Shown here: positions 24,380 to 32,446 of the stretch, piece after piece | Layout: each line of letters starts with the position of its first letter | Position numbering within the stretch: the stretch's first letter is position 1 | NCBI RefSeq assembly: GCF_000235885.1 | Contig: NZ_JH379378.1 | Coordinates: forward strand, 1 to 33,641 | DNA length: 33,641 nt | Source of the DNA: Leyella stercorea DSM 18206 | GTDB taxonomy: Bacteria > Bacteroidota > Bacteroidia > Bacteroidales > Bacteroidaceae | Reading direction: 5' to 3' | Translations under genes and position numbers: made by a program | The notes under the pieces: generated by a model | Seen by the model: only the letters and a program-made list of their open reading frames with translations | What the model was told of the DNA's origin: nothing | The model's database searches: none

Positions 24380-26212
24380 ATGATTACAACTATCGCAATC
24401 CTTGCCGTAGCAGCAGTATTCTTCGCCATGGGAAAAGTACGCTCTGATCTCGTTGCGCTATGCGCACTCGTCGCACTACTCCTCACCGGAATACTAACAC
24501 CTCAAGAAGCATTATCCGGTTTCGCCAATCCCGTAGTCATTATGATGGTCGGACTCTTCGTCGTAGGAGGAGCCATCGTGCAGACCGGACTGGCTAAGAA
24601 AGCAAGTGGCAAACTGATGACTCTGGCTGACGGCAACGAGTTGCGACTCTTTCTCCTACTGATGATTGTAACGGCTCTCATCGGAGCATTCGTGAGCAAC
24701 ACGGGCACAGTGGCACTGATGATGCCCATCGTGGTGAGTTTGGCACAAAAAGGCGGCATCAAAGCAAGCCGACTGCTTATGCCTCTCGCCTTTGCAAGCA
24801 GCATGGGCGGTATGCTCACGCTTATCGGTACACCGCCTAACCTTGTGATACAAGAGGCACTGACCGAAGCAGGCTATGAGCCACTAAAGTTCTTCAGTTT
24901 TCTGCCCGTAGGCATCGCCTGTATAATCGTAGGCATCGTAGTACTGCTGCCACTGAGCAAGCGCTTCCTCTCGGAGGGCGAGAAGAAAGAGAGCGACAAA
25001 AAGAGCAGAAGAAAAACACTGAGCAGACTGATGGAAGAATATCAGTTGGCTGAGAACCTTTCTGTCTTCACCGTTGCGAACGACTCATTGGCTGCCGGAA
25101 AGACACTCGCCGAACTGAATATCCACCACCGCTATGGACTTACCGTGCTCGAGGTAAGACGCATAAAGAAGTCGCACACGCGCATCATGAAAGATGTAGA
25201 ACAAAAACTGGCTGGTCCAGACACACTGCTCACTGCTGGCGACATTATATATCTCAGCGGTAACAAGGAGACAGCAACACGTCTCGCTACCGATTTGAAG
25301 CTGACCGCTGCTTCATCACAGAACCTCACCATCTACGACATCGGCATCGCGGAGGTGGTGCTGATGCACTCGGCGCGTCTATGCGGAAAGTCGATAAAAG
25401 ACTCGGGCGTAAGACGTATGTACAACGTGAATGTGTTAGGCGTACAGCGCGGTGGCGACTACATCACGGAGAACCTTGCAGACCTGAAACTGCGCGAGGG
25501 TGACACTCTCCTCATACAGGGTCGCTGGAAGAATATTGCACGCATAGCTAACGAGGCGGATGGTATCGTGGTGATTGGTCAGCCTCTGGAGGAGGCAGCT
25601 CACGTAACGCTCGACTACAAAGCTCCGCTTGCAGCGGCTATCATGCTGCTGATGATAGCGATGATGGTGTTCGACTTCATACCCGTAGCACCCGTAACGG
25701 CGGTAATGATAGCCGGACTGCTTATGGTCATCACCGGATGTTTGCGTAGCGTAGAAGCAGCCTACAAAACAATCAACTGGGAGAGTATAGTGCTGATTGC
25801 GGCAATGCTACCCATGTCGGTAGCGTTGGAGAAGACCGGAGCATCGAGCATGGTGGCACGCCTGCTTGCAGACAACCTCGGCGAGGCGAGTCCGTACGCT
25901 CTGCTTGCCGGTGTTTACTTCACCACATCATGTCTCACAATGTTCATCAGCAACACCGCTACAGCGGTGCTCATGTCGCCCATAGCACTCACTTCGGCAG
26001 TGGCAATAGGCGTGAGTCCCTACCCCATGCTCTTTGCCGTTACGCTCGGCGCAAGCATGTGCTTCGCATCGCCATTCTCCACACCGCCTAACGCCCTCGT
26101 GATGCAGGCTGGCGGATATAGTTTCATCGATTACATAAAGGTGGGATTGCCGTTACAGATAATAATGGGACTGGTGATGATTGGTGTGCTGCCACTCATT
26201 TTCCCGTTCTAA
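24380..26212 (+). CDS. SLC13 family permease with two RCK_C (TrkA-C) domains
   Basis: A 610-aa transporter of the DASS/ArsB-type ion transporter superfamily. The two SNT signatures that bind sodium and carboxylate are at 106-108 (SNTGTVALMMP) and 524-526 (SNTATAVLMSP), each followed by a PPN hairpin (GTPPNLV 150-156, STPPNAL 567-573). Between the transport halves lie two RCK_C regulatory domains, about 215-300 and 310-395 (LTVLEVRRIKKS, INVLGVQRGGDY-type). About eleven membrane helices are apparent. The substrate is probably a dicarboxylate, sulfate or similar anion and cannot be fixed. It ends at the bidirectional hairpin at 26227-26249. Confidence 0.9.
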   Translation: MITTIAILAVAAVFFAMGKVRSDLVALCALVALLLTGILTPQEALSGFANPVVIMMVGLFVVGGAIVQTGLAKKASGKLMTLADGNELRLFLLLMIVTALIGAFVSNTGTVALMMPIVVSLAQKGGIKASRLLMPLAFASSMGGMLTLIGTPPNLVIQEALTEAGYEPLKFFSFLPVGIACIIVGIVVLLPLSKRFLSEGEKKESDKKSRRKTLSRLMEEYQLAENLSVFTVANDSLAAGKTLAELNIHHRYGLTVLEVRRIKKSHTRIMKDVEQKLAGPDTLLTAGDIIYLSGNKETATRLATDLKLTAASSQNLTIYDIGIAEVVLMHSARLCGKSIKDSGVRRMYNVNVLGVQRGGDYITENLADLKLREGDTLLIQGRWKNIARIANEADGIVVIGQPLEEAAHVTLDYKAPLAAAIMLLMIAMMVFDFIPVAPVTAVMIAGLLMVITGCLRSVEAAYKTINWESIVLIAAMLPMSVALEKTGASSMVARLLADNLGEASPYALLAGVYFTTSCLTMFISNTATAVLMSPIALTSAVAIGVSPYPMLFAVTLGASMCFASPFSTPPNALVMQAGGYSFIDYIKVGLPLQIIMGLVMIGVLPLIFPF

Positions 26213-26226
26213 GGTAGGGGGTGCGT

Positions 26227-26260
26227 GGTACGGGCAAGATGCCCGTACCTCCTACTTTTT
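26227..26260 (+). terminator. Terminator hairpin between SLC13 and MATE genes (hairpin repeat, copy 2)
   Basis: GGTACGGGCA (26227-26236) and TGCCCGTACC (26240-26249) form a perfect 10-bp stem with loop AGA; an outer GTAGG/CCTAC pairing (around 26214 and 26250) may extend it. TCCTACTTTTTACTTTT follows, suitable as a terminator tail on the plus strand. The MATE stop codon lies in the tail. It is closely similar to the hairpin at 59-82. Confidence 0.75.
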
Positions 26261-27676
26261 ACTTTTAAACGCGCTGCGAACAATCGGAATTGCTATTAGA
26301 AACGTAACGACATCGCACACAGCCTGGCACATGGCGATACCCATCAGTCCAAACAAATGCGGAAGGATGAGTATGAACGGAATGAAGAGCAGACCCTTGC
26401 GCGCCGATGCAAGCACATTGGCGCGGAACGGGCGGCGAGTGGTCTGCAGCATCATGTTACCAGTCATGATGAAGGCGTTGAGTGGATAAGCAGCCAACTG
26501 CCAGCGCAGCGTAGTAACACCGACGGCTATCACGATGGGGTCATCGCGGAAGAGGCGTACAGTCGCCTCGGCGAAGTAGAACACAACGCCCGACACTATG
26601 ACAAGAAAGACCGTGCCTGTCACTACCGTGAACCAAAAGCCTTGGTGCATACGCTTATAGAGTTGCGCTCCGTAGCAATAGCCACAGAACGGTTGGAAGC
26701 CCTGACCAAGCCCCACAATGACACACATAACGAACATCGTGACACGACTGACTATGGACATAGCCGCAATTGCAGCGTCGCCATAGTCGGCTGCCGCGAG
26801 GTTCAAGAGCACAACTGCTATGCTTGCCAACCCTTGGCGCGACAACGACGGCGAACCACCATACACTATCTCCTTCACCAAATGGAGTCGCAGCGAGAAA
26901 CGATGCAACTGCAGACGCACCGCAGAAGCTGAGCTACGACTACACATTATATATAATATAAGGAAGCTTACAATCTGTCCGACAACTGTAGCAAGTGCCG
27001 CACCACGCAGTCCGAGCGAACAAACGAAGATAAGCACGGGGTCGAGCACCACGTTCAGCAGCGCACCGACAATGATGCCCCACATGGCGTGGCGTGCATT
27101 GCCCTGCATACGCAACTGACTGTTGAGTGCGAAGGCGGCTATCTGAAAAGGAGCACCAAGCAGGATGATAGCCATGTATTGTTCGGTGTAAGGAAGAATG
27201 GTGGGAGTGCTGCCAAGCCACAGCGACAGAGGGCGCAGCAAGAGGAGTCCGCCGACGCAGACCACTATGCCTACAAGCAAAGCATAGACGAGACCGGTGG
27301 CAGCCATGACGGAAGCATTGTCGCGCCGTCTGGCACCCAACTCGCGCGACATATAACTGCCGCTGCCCTGTCCGAAGAATGCTCCAAGTGCCTGAATGAG
27401 GCACATTAATGAAAAGACGACACCTACTGCCGCCGTAGATTGTGTGTCAATCTGTCCGACGAAGTAGGTGTCGACGATGTTGTAAAGGCAGGTTACAAGC
27501 ATGGAGATTATCGTAGGCACCGCCATCGTCAGTATAACACGATAGACAGGAGCTTGGGTGAGGAAGCGGTAAAGCCCCTCCCCCGACTTTCGCCCCCATA
27601 GCGATGTGGTTCCTATTTCCTTTTCCTTGCTTTCCAACACTTTTACATTATTAAATATGCAGATTAAAGTCTGCAC
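26252..27676 (-). CDS. MATE family multidrug efflux transporter
   Basis: About 474 aa with twelve hydrophobic helices in two similar halves. The typical N-lobe opening is VILTMAVPTIISMLVTCLYNIVDTYF (start of the first helix), and GQGSGSYMSRELGARR and LGQGFQPFCGYCYGA are the paired conserved loops of the two lobes. MATE proteins export cationic drugs in exchange for Na+ or H+. No ATG precedes the first helix: the frame opens with GTG at 27676, 5 bases after the SIMPL stop, and a TTG at residue 14 is an alternative. The start is therefore uncertain. Translational coupling to the SIMPL gene is likely. Confidence 0.88.
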   Translation of the reverse strand: MQTLICIFNNVKVLESKEKEIGTTSLWGRKSGEGLYRFLTQAPVYRVILTMAVPTIISMLVTCLYNIVDTYFVGQIDTQSTAAVGVVFSLMCLIQALGAFFGQGSGSYMSRELGARRRDNASVMAATGLVYALLVGIVVCVGGLLLLRPLSLWLGSTPTILPYTEQYMAIILLGAPFQIAAFALNSQLRMQGNARHAMWGIIVGALLNVVLDPVLIFVCSLGLRGAALATVVGQIVSFLILYIMCSRSSASAVRLQLHRFSLRLHLVKEIVYGGSPSLSRQGLASIAVVLLNLAAADYGDAAIAAMSIVSRVTMFVMCVIVGLGQGFQPFCGYCYGAQLYKRMHQGFWFTVVTGTVFLVIVSGVVFYFAEATVRLFRDDPIVIAVGVTTLRWQLAAYPLNAFIMTGNMMLQTTRRPFRANVLASARKGLLFIPFILILPHLFGLMGIAMCQAVCDVVTFLIAIPIVRSAFKSKK

Positions 27677-27681
27677 AGAAT

Positions 27682-28389
27682 CTAATCTTTCAACGAATAA
27701 ACAATTGTGGTCACAACGCGAACCTTCTTGATATAAGGTGTGCTCTGATCGCGGTCTTCAATGGAGAACTGTCCTTGGTCGGCTGAGACAATCTTGTTGA
27801 GTTGGCTCTTTGAGTTCTTCGCAAACTGCGCAGCCGTCTTCTCCGCATTGGCGATAGCCTCCTCCATCATTTTCGGTTTCATCTCCTTGAACGATACGTA
27901 CTCGTACTTCACTTGGTTTTCGTAACCTCCATCGACGATGGCTACGCCCTCTTTCAGCAGTTCGCCCTGGCGAGCGATGATGGAGCGTACAAGCTTCACG
28001 TTGCGTGATGTGACAGTGATGACCGATGTGATATTGTAGCGGTATGTGCGCTGATTGTTGCTGTACTGGTCGGCATTGAGGTCGATGACGCTCGGCGCAT
28101 TTACGCTTATCTCCTCAGGCTTCACACCATTGGCAGTAAGGAAGTGCTTTATCTTCGACTGCGTATCACCCAGTCGCTTATAGAGCTCTGGCAAATCGTT
28201 GCCAAGTTCTTTCGACACAATAGGCCATGTCACCTTGTCGGCATCCACCTCTTTTTCTGCCAATCCCTTTACGGACACTTTGCGGTCTTTGTTGGCGAAA
28301 TTGTCAATACCACCCTTGATATTAAAACCAAGGGTAACGATGCTAAGCGCAATGAGTGCTGCGCACCAGATAGATTTGTAACTGTTCAT
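27682..28389 (-). CDS. SIMPL domain (DUF541) periplasmic protein
   Basis: A 235-aa protein with an N-terminal signal anchor (IWCAALIALSIVTLGFNI, about 6-23) and a SIMPL/DUF541 domain to the end. Typical features are VSVKGLAEKEVDADKVTWPI near the start of the domain, LGDTQSKIKHFLTANGVKPEEI, and the C-terminal strand VRVVTTIVYSL. Bacterial members form multimeric periplasmic assemblies linked to oxidative stress, but the biochemical role is unclear. It precedes the MATE gene by five bases. Confidence 0.88.
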   Translation of the reverse strand: MNSYKSIWCAALIALSIVTLGFNIKGGIDNFANKDRKVSVKGLAEKEVDADKVTWPIVSKELGNDLPELYKRLGDTQSKIKHFLTANGVKPEEISVNAPSVIDLNADQYSNNQRTYRYNITSVITVTSRNVKLVRSIIARQGELLKEGVAIVDGGYENQVKYEYVSFKEMKPKMMEEAIANAEKTAAQFAKNSKSQLNKIVSADQGQFSIEDRDQSTPYIKKVRVVTTIVYSLKD

Positions 28390-28463
28390 ATTCAGGGGTT
28401 ATTTGGTTATACAAGATACTATTTCAAAACACAGAAGACTCATATATTAAGTTTCTACCACTC

Positions 28464-28529
28464 GCATCGGTCGACGCAGACATCCGCATCGGTCGACGCA
28501 GACGTCTGCATCGGTCGGTGCGGATTGTC
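28464..28529. repeat. Three tandem 22-bp units
   Basis: Units begin at 28464, 28486 and 28508, each 22 bases, with the core GCATCGGTCGACGCAGAC in the first two; the third is diverged. A perfect 12-base palindrome GCAGACGTCTGC spans 28498-28509. Located between the SIMPL and epimerase-like genes, directly after the latter's stop codon. It shares period and general make-up with the array at 19163. Confidence 0.85.
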
Positions 28530-28530
28530 T

Positions 28531-29643
28531 TTACTTTGCTGCGCACTCCAAAAGTGTCTGCACGATACGCTCTGCCGAGCGGCCATCCCAACGCTCAGGT
28601 ATGCCACAATGTTTCCATTTGCCGTCCACCATGCGTGCCATCTCCTCACCAAGCAGCACGGGGTCTTCGCCTACAAGCACATTAGAACCAACCTTTACGG
28701 TCTCAATGTGCTCGGTGTAGCTATTGAGCGTGATGCAAGGCACGGTGTTGAACGTAGCCTCTTCAGCCACATTGCCGGAGTCGGTTACTACGCCAAGCGC
28801 ATTGGATGTGAGGTAGCCGAAGTGGAGGTAGTCGAGCGGCTCAACGATGTGCAGGTTCTCGAAGAGCAGCGGGTTCTCGTTGACGATGCGCTGCACGGCA
28901 TCAGCAGCCAACTGGCGCAGCGGAGCAACAACGGGGATGTCGCCCGTGTGCGACATCATGCTCACAAGTAGCGCACGCAGTTCGTCATCGTTGCCGATGA
29001 TAGCCTTGCGGTTGAGTGTGAACACTATGTATCTCTTCTCGGTCAGACCAAGACTGTCCATCACTGCAGGACGAGCGAAACGCTGATGGTTGAAGCGCAG
29101 CGTGTCCATGAGGATATTGCCAACCATATATATCTTTGACGACTCGGCACCCTCGCGTGTTGCAGCACTGTTGCCGCCGATGCCTGCCGTGAAGAGCAAG
29201 TCGGAAAGTCCGTCGATAACGAGACGATTTATCTCCTTCGGCATAGAGATGTCGAAAGAGCGTGTGCCTGCCACAAGATGCGCCAGACGAATGCCCTGCT
29301 TCTTCGCAACGATGGCAGCAGCCATTGTAGACGCGAGGTCGTCAACAACAATCACCACATCCGTCTTATGCTCCTGAAGGTAGCACTCAAAGGCAGACAT
29401 CACCTGACCTGTCAGTTCGTTGAGGTTCTTACACTCCACGCCTAAGCATACGTCAGGACGACCAATCTGAAGGTCGTCGAAGAGCGACGGTTCGAGTGTA
29501 GGGTCGTCCTCACGACCAGCATACACGAGACTGTGACTTACGCTTTTGCCCTCAGCCTTAGCTTTGACAACGGCGCGAACGATTGGGGCTATCTTTATGA
29601 AGTTGGGACGTGCGCCAACAAAGATACAAATGTTCATGTTCAT
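28531..29643 (-). CDS. WecB-family UDP-GlcNAc 2-epimerase-like protein with altered active site
   Basis: A 370-aa GT-B-fold protein in the non-hydrolysing UDP-GlcNAc 2-epimerase family. The first strand IFVGARPNFIKIAP (7-20) and VTDSGNVAEEATFNTVPCIT match the family's GTRPE.IK and TDSGG..EE motifs. By hand alignment with E. coli WecB, Asp95 is kept (Asp102), but Glu117 becomes Val124 (HLVAGTR for HVEAGLR), Glu131 becomes Lys136 and His213 becomes Asn211 (FTLNRK for TGHRR). Classical epimerisation is therefore doubtful; it may use a modified mechanism or only bind nucleotide-sugar. It follows the SPFH gene by 20 bases. Confidence 0.85.
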   Translation of the reverse strand: MNMNICIFVGARPNFIKIAPIVRAVVKAKAEGKSVSHSLVYAGREDDPTLEPSLFDDLQIGRPDVCLGVECKNLNELTGQVMSAFECYLQEHKTDVVIVVDDLASTMAAAIVAKKQGIRLAHLVAGTRSFDISMPKEINRLVIDGLSDLLFTAGIGGNSAATREGAESSKIYMVGNILMDTLRFNHQRFARPAVMDSLGLTEKRYIVFTLNRKAIIGNDDELRALLVSMMSHTGDIPVVAPLRQLAADAVQRIVNENPLLFENLHIVEPLDYLHFGYLTSNALGVVTDSGNVAEEATFNTVPCITLNSYTEHIETVKVGSNVLVGEDPVLLGEEMARMVDGKWKHCGIPERWDGRSAERIVQTLLECAAK

Positions 29644-29663
29644 TTATGTTTTCTTAAATTCTT

Positions 29664-30626
29664 TTACTTATCTCCAGTTTCCTTAAACAATTCCTTTATT
29701 CCACCAAGGCTGCCCAACATGTTCGTAGCCTCAAACGGCAGGAATACAGTCTTTGTCTTGTCGCCCTGGGCAAGTTCCTCCATCATCTGGATGTACTTCT
29801 GAGCGAGCAGATAGTTGGCAGGGTTGGTACTCTTGCCCACAGCCTCCGTAATCTTCTCTATAGCGATTGCTTCAGCCTCTGCCTTGCGGATGCGGGCCTG
29901 CGCCTCGCCTTCTGCACGCAAGATTTCCTGTTGCTTAGCAGCCTCAGCACGATTGACGATAGAAGCCTTCTCGCCCTCCGACTGCAGGATCTGCGACTGC
30001 TTCTCGCCTTCTGATGTAAGGATTGCCGCACGCTTGTTGCGCTCTGCCTGCATCTGCTTCTCCATTGCCTGAAGCACGCTTGACGGCGGAATGATATCCT
30101 GCAACTCTACGCGGTTCACCTTGATACCCCACTTGTCGGTAGCATCATCGAGAACGGCGCGAAGCTTAGTATTGATGGTATCGCGAGAGGTAAGGGTCTG
30201 GTCGAGCTCCAACTCGCCGATGATGTTACGCAGCGTTGTCTGTGTGAGCTTCTCAATAGCGTTCGGAAGGTTGTCAATTTCGTAGACAGCCTTGAACGGA
30301 TCAACTATCTGAAAATAAAGCAGCGCATTAATCTGCATCTGGATGTTGTCCTTCGTGATTACGTTCTGCTTATCAAAGTCGTACACCTGCTCACGAAGGT
30401 CGATAGTGGTTGAATAGCCATAGCGTCCACGCACACTGACAACGATGGTCTTTGCACGGTCAATGAAAGGTATGATAATGTTTACGCCCGGACTAAGCGT
30501 TGCATAATACTTACCAAGACGTTCGATGATTTTTGTCTCGCTTTGAGGGATGATGACGACTGCCATCTTTACAAAGACAACAGCAAGCACTACAAGTGCA
30601 ATAAGAAAGATTGTCATAAACTCCAT
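29664..30626 (-). CDS. SPFH/Band 7 (PHB) domain membrane protein, QmcA-like
   Basis: A 320-aa protein with an N-terminal membrane helix (about 4-24, FLIALVVLAVVFVKMAVVII), an SPFH domain (about 25-185, IIERLGKYYATLSPGVNIII) and a long Glu/Ala-rich coiled coil (about 190-270, RAEAAKQQEILRAEGEAQAR). This is the stomatin/QmcA type, which forms membrane microdomain rings and affects protease access. The neighbouring NfeD gene, just upstream on the same strand, is the usual partner of such proteins. Both probably act at the inner membrane. Confidence 0.93.
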   Translation of the reverse strand: MEFMTIFLIALVVLAVVFVKMAVVIIPQSETKIIERLGKYYATLSPGVNIIIPFIDRAKTIVVSVRGRYGYSTTIDLREQVYDFDKQNVITKDNIQMQINALLYFQIVDPFKAVYEIDNLPNAIEKLTQTTLRNIIGELELDQTLTSRDTINTKLRAVLDDATDKWGIKVNRVELQDIIPPSSVLQAMEKQMQAERNKRAAILTSEGEKQSQILQSEGEKASIVNRAEAAKQQEILRAEGEAQARIRKAEAEAIAIEKITEAVGKSTNPANYLLAQKYIQMMEELAQGDKTKTVFLPFEATNMLGSLGGIKELFKETGDK

Positions 30627-30637
30627 AGTGTTTGATT

Positions 30638-30679
30638 TTTAGTTGTTAATATTTAGTCGTTTATATTTAGTTGTTTATT
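30638..30679. repeat. Three tandem 14-bp units in the SPFH leader
   Basis: TTTAGTTGTTAATA, TTTAGTCGTTTATA and TTTAGTTGTTTATT follow one another exactly between the NfeD stop and the SPFH start. On the coding (minus) strand this reads as A-rich repeats containing AACAACTAAA or AACGACTAAA, just 12 bases before the ATG, where Bacteroidetes mRNAs favour A-rich sequence. Confidence 0.6.
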
Positions 30680-30700
30680 GCTAACATTTAAATACTCAGC

Positions 30701-31150
30701 TTACGCTTTTTCAACTTTCACAATGATGCTCTCTCTACCAATGATGCGCACCTTCGTACCCACCGGCAGATCCTCCGTCTCGTCAGACTCCGCCTTCCAA
30801 TCGTCGCCATCGAGCTTCATACGGCCGTAATCGCCAGCCTTAATGGTCTCCGTCACCTTGCCCACTCTACCGATGATGGCATCGGCATTGCTCTTGCGCT
30901 GACCGCCCTTGGCATCAAGCATATGTACAAGATGTGGCCGGATGCAATATATAGACAACACGGAGAATACGGCAAATATTACCACCTGTGCCCAAAACGG
31001 CAGAGCGAACAAGGAGGCGACAAGCGCACACACCGCACCAATACCAAAACAGGTGATATAGAAATCGCCTGATGACAATTCCAAGACAAGACACACCATT
31101 GCAAGTACTGCCCAAAGAGTCCAAAGATTTTGTGCAAGATAATCAATCAT
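30701..31150 (-). CDS. NfeD family membrane protein
   Basis: A 149-aa short NfeD. Two to three membrane helices occur at about 9-75 (LWAVLAMVCLVLELSSGDFY then CALVASLFALPFWAQ), followed by a C-terminal OB-fold NfeD domain (about 90-147, IGRVGKVTETIKAGDYGRMK and VRIIGRESIIVKV). NfeD proteins pair with SPFH proteins, and the SPFH gene is next downstream. The open frame extends to 31525, but that stretch runs antisense into the alcohol dehydrogenase gene; the ATG at 31150 (MIDYLAQNLW) gives the usual length. Confidence 0.92.
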   Translation of the reverse strand: MIDYLAQNLWTLWAVLAMVCLVLELSSGDFYITCFGIGAVCALVASLFALPFWAQVVIFAVFSVLSIYCIRPHLVHMLDAKGGQRKSNADAIIGRVGKVTETIKAGDYGRMKLDGDDWKAESDETEDLPVGTKVRIIGRESIIVKVEKA

Positions 31151-31266
31151 AAGCTTTTGTTTTTTATTTTTGGTAAAATTACACAAAAACGGCGAAACAC
31201 TAAAGAGATTTCTGCGTTTTTTATTGCATATAGTGAAAAAAGCACCCACCTTTATTATATTATTTG

Positions 31267-31274
31267 TACCTTTG
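31267..31274 (+). promoter_or_regulatory. -7 element of the alcohol dehydrogenase gene
   Basis: TACCTTTG fits TAnnTTTG, 21 bases before the ATG at 31296. The -33 element is not clear. Confidence 0.55.
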
Positions 31275-31295
31275 CACGTATAACATACAAACATA

Positions 31296-32333
31296 ATGAA
31301 AGCATATACATATATAAAGAAAGGTGAGTTTGCCTTAGTTGACAAACAAAAGCCTGCAATTATCGAACCTACAGATGCCATCGTACACGTCACATTAGGA
31401 AGCATCTGCTCAAGCGACTTGCACATCAAGCACGGAAGCGTACCAAGAGCAGTGCCTGGCATCACCGTAGGCCACGAGATGGTGGGCGTCGTAGAGCAAC
31501 TCGGAACCGACGTGAAAGGCTTCAAAGTTGGCGATCGCGTGACGGTAAACGTCGAAACATTCTGCGGCGAGTGCTTCTACTGTAAGCACGGATACGTGAA
31601 CAACTGCACTTCGCCGCACGGAGGATGGGCTTTAGGTTGTCGCATTGACGGCGGACAAACCGAGTATGTACGTGTACCATTGGCAGAGCAAGGACTGAAC
31701 CGCATACCCGACAGCGTTACAGACGAGCAGGCCCTGTTCGTGGGCGACGTGCTTGCTACTGGTTATTGGGCTGCACGCATCAGCGAGATAACCGAAGAGG
31801 ATACTGTGCTCATCATCGGAGCAGGTCCTACGGGCATCTGCACACTGCTCAGTGTAATGCTCAAACAACCGAAGCGCATCATCGTCTGCGAACAGTCGGA
31901 AGAACGTCGCAACTTCATTAGAGCGCACTACCCGGATGTTCTGATTACAACACCAAAGGAGTGCGACAACTTCGTAAAAGCCAACAGCGACCACGGCGGT
32001 GCCGACAGAGTGTTGGAGGTAGCCGGAGGCAAGGACACGTTCCAGCTGGCTTGGCAGTGTGCACGTCCCAATGCTATCGTAACAATCGTAGCCCTATACG
32101 ACGAGGCACAGACTTTGCCCCTGCCAAACATGTACGGCAAGAACCTCACGTTCAAGACTGGCGGTGTAGACGGCTGCGACTGTGAGGAGGTGCTGCAACT
32201 CATCGAACAAGGAAAGATTGACACCACACCACTCATAACACACCGCTTCCCGCTCAGCAGAATAGAAGAGGCTTATCAGCTGTTCGAAAACAGGGAGGAT
32301 GGTGTTATCAAAGTGGCTATCTACAACGAATAA
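31296..32333 (+). CDS. Zinc-dependent alcohol dehydrogenase (medium-chain)
   Basis: A 345-aa MDR-family oxidoreductase. Catalytic zinc ligands: Cys38 (in SICSSDLH), His60 and Glu61 (VGHEMVGVV). The structural zinc loop is Cys90, Cys93, Cys96 and Cys104 (CGECFYCKHGYVNNC). The Rossmann fold opens with LIIGAGPTGICTLL (about 170-183). It acts on a small alcohol or aldehyde with NAD(P)+; HGGWALGCRIDGGQTEYVRV is typical of such proteins, but the substrate is unknown. It is apparently a single gene, followed by the slyD promoter. Confidence 0.9.
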   Translation: MKAYTYIKKGEFALVDKQKPAIIEPTDAIVHVTLGSICSSDLHIKHGSVPRAVPGITVGHEMVGVVEQLGTDVKGFKVGDRVTVNVETFCGECFYCKHGYVNNCTSPHGGWALGCRIDGGQTEYVRVPLAEQGLNRIPDSVTDEQALFVGDVLATGYWAARISEITEEDTVLIIGAGPTGICTLLSVMLKQPKRIIVCEQSEERRNFIRAHYPDVLITTPKECDNFVKANSDHGGADRVLEVAGGKDTFQLAWQCARPNAIVTIVALYDEAQTLPLPNMYGKNLTFKTGGVDGCDCEEVLQLIEQGKIDTTPLITHRFPLSRIEEAYQLFENREDGVIKVAIYNE

Positions 32334-32370
32334 CGCCACTGACTCCATTGCAACAAAAAGCAGACTTTAT

Positions 32371-32401
32371 TTTGCAATGCGCTTAATTTGCACTAACTTT
32401 G
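32371..32401 (+). promoter_or_regulatory. Promoter of slyD
   Basis: TTTG (32371-32374), 19 bases, TAACTTTG (32394-32401). An in-frame potential start at 32399 lies within the -7 box, so slyD starts at 32447. Confidence 0.75.
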
Positions 32402-32446
32402 CACTTACATCACACATATTACGAAATAAATATAACAAACAAAATA

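Noticed and set aside
31151..31525. N-terminal extension of the NfeD frame
   Set aside because: It runs antisense through the start of the alcohol dehydrogenase gene, and NfeD proteins of this type begin at the MIDYL start.
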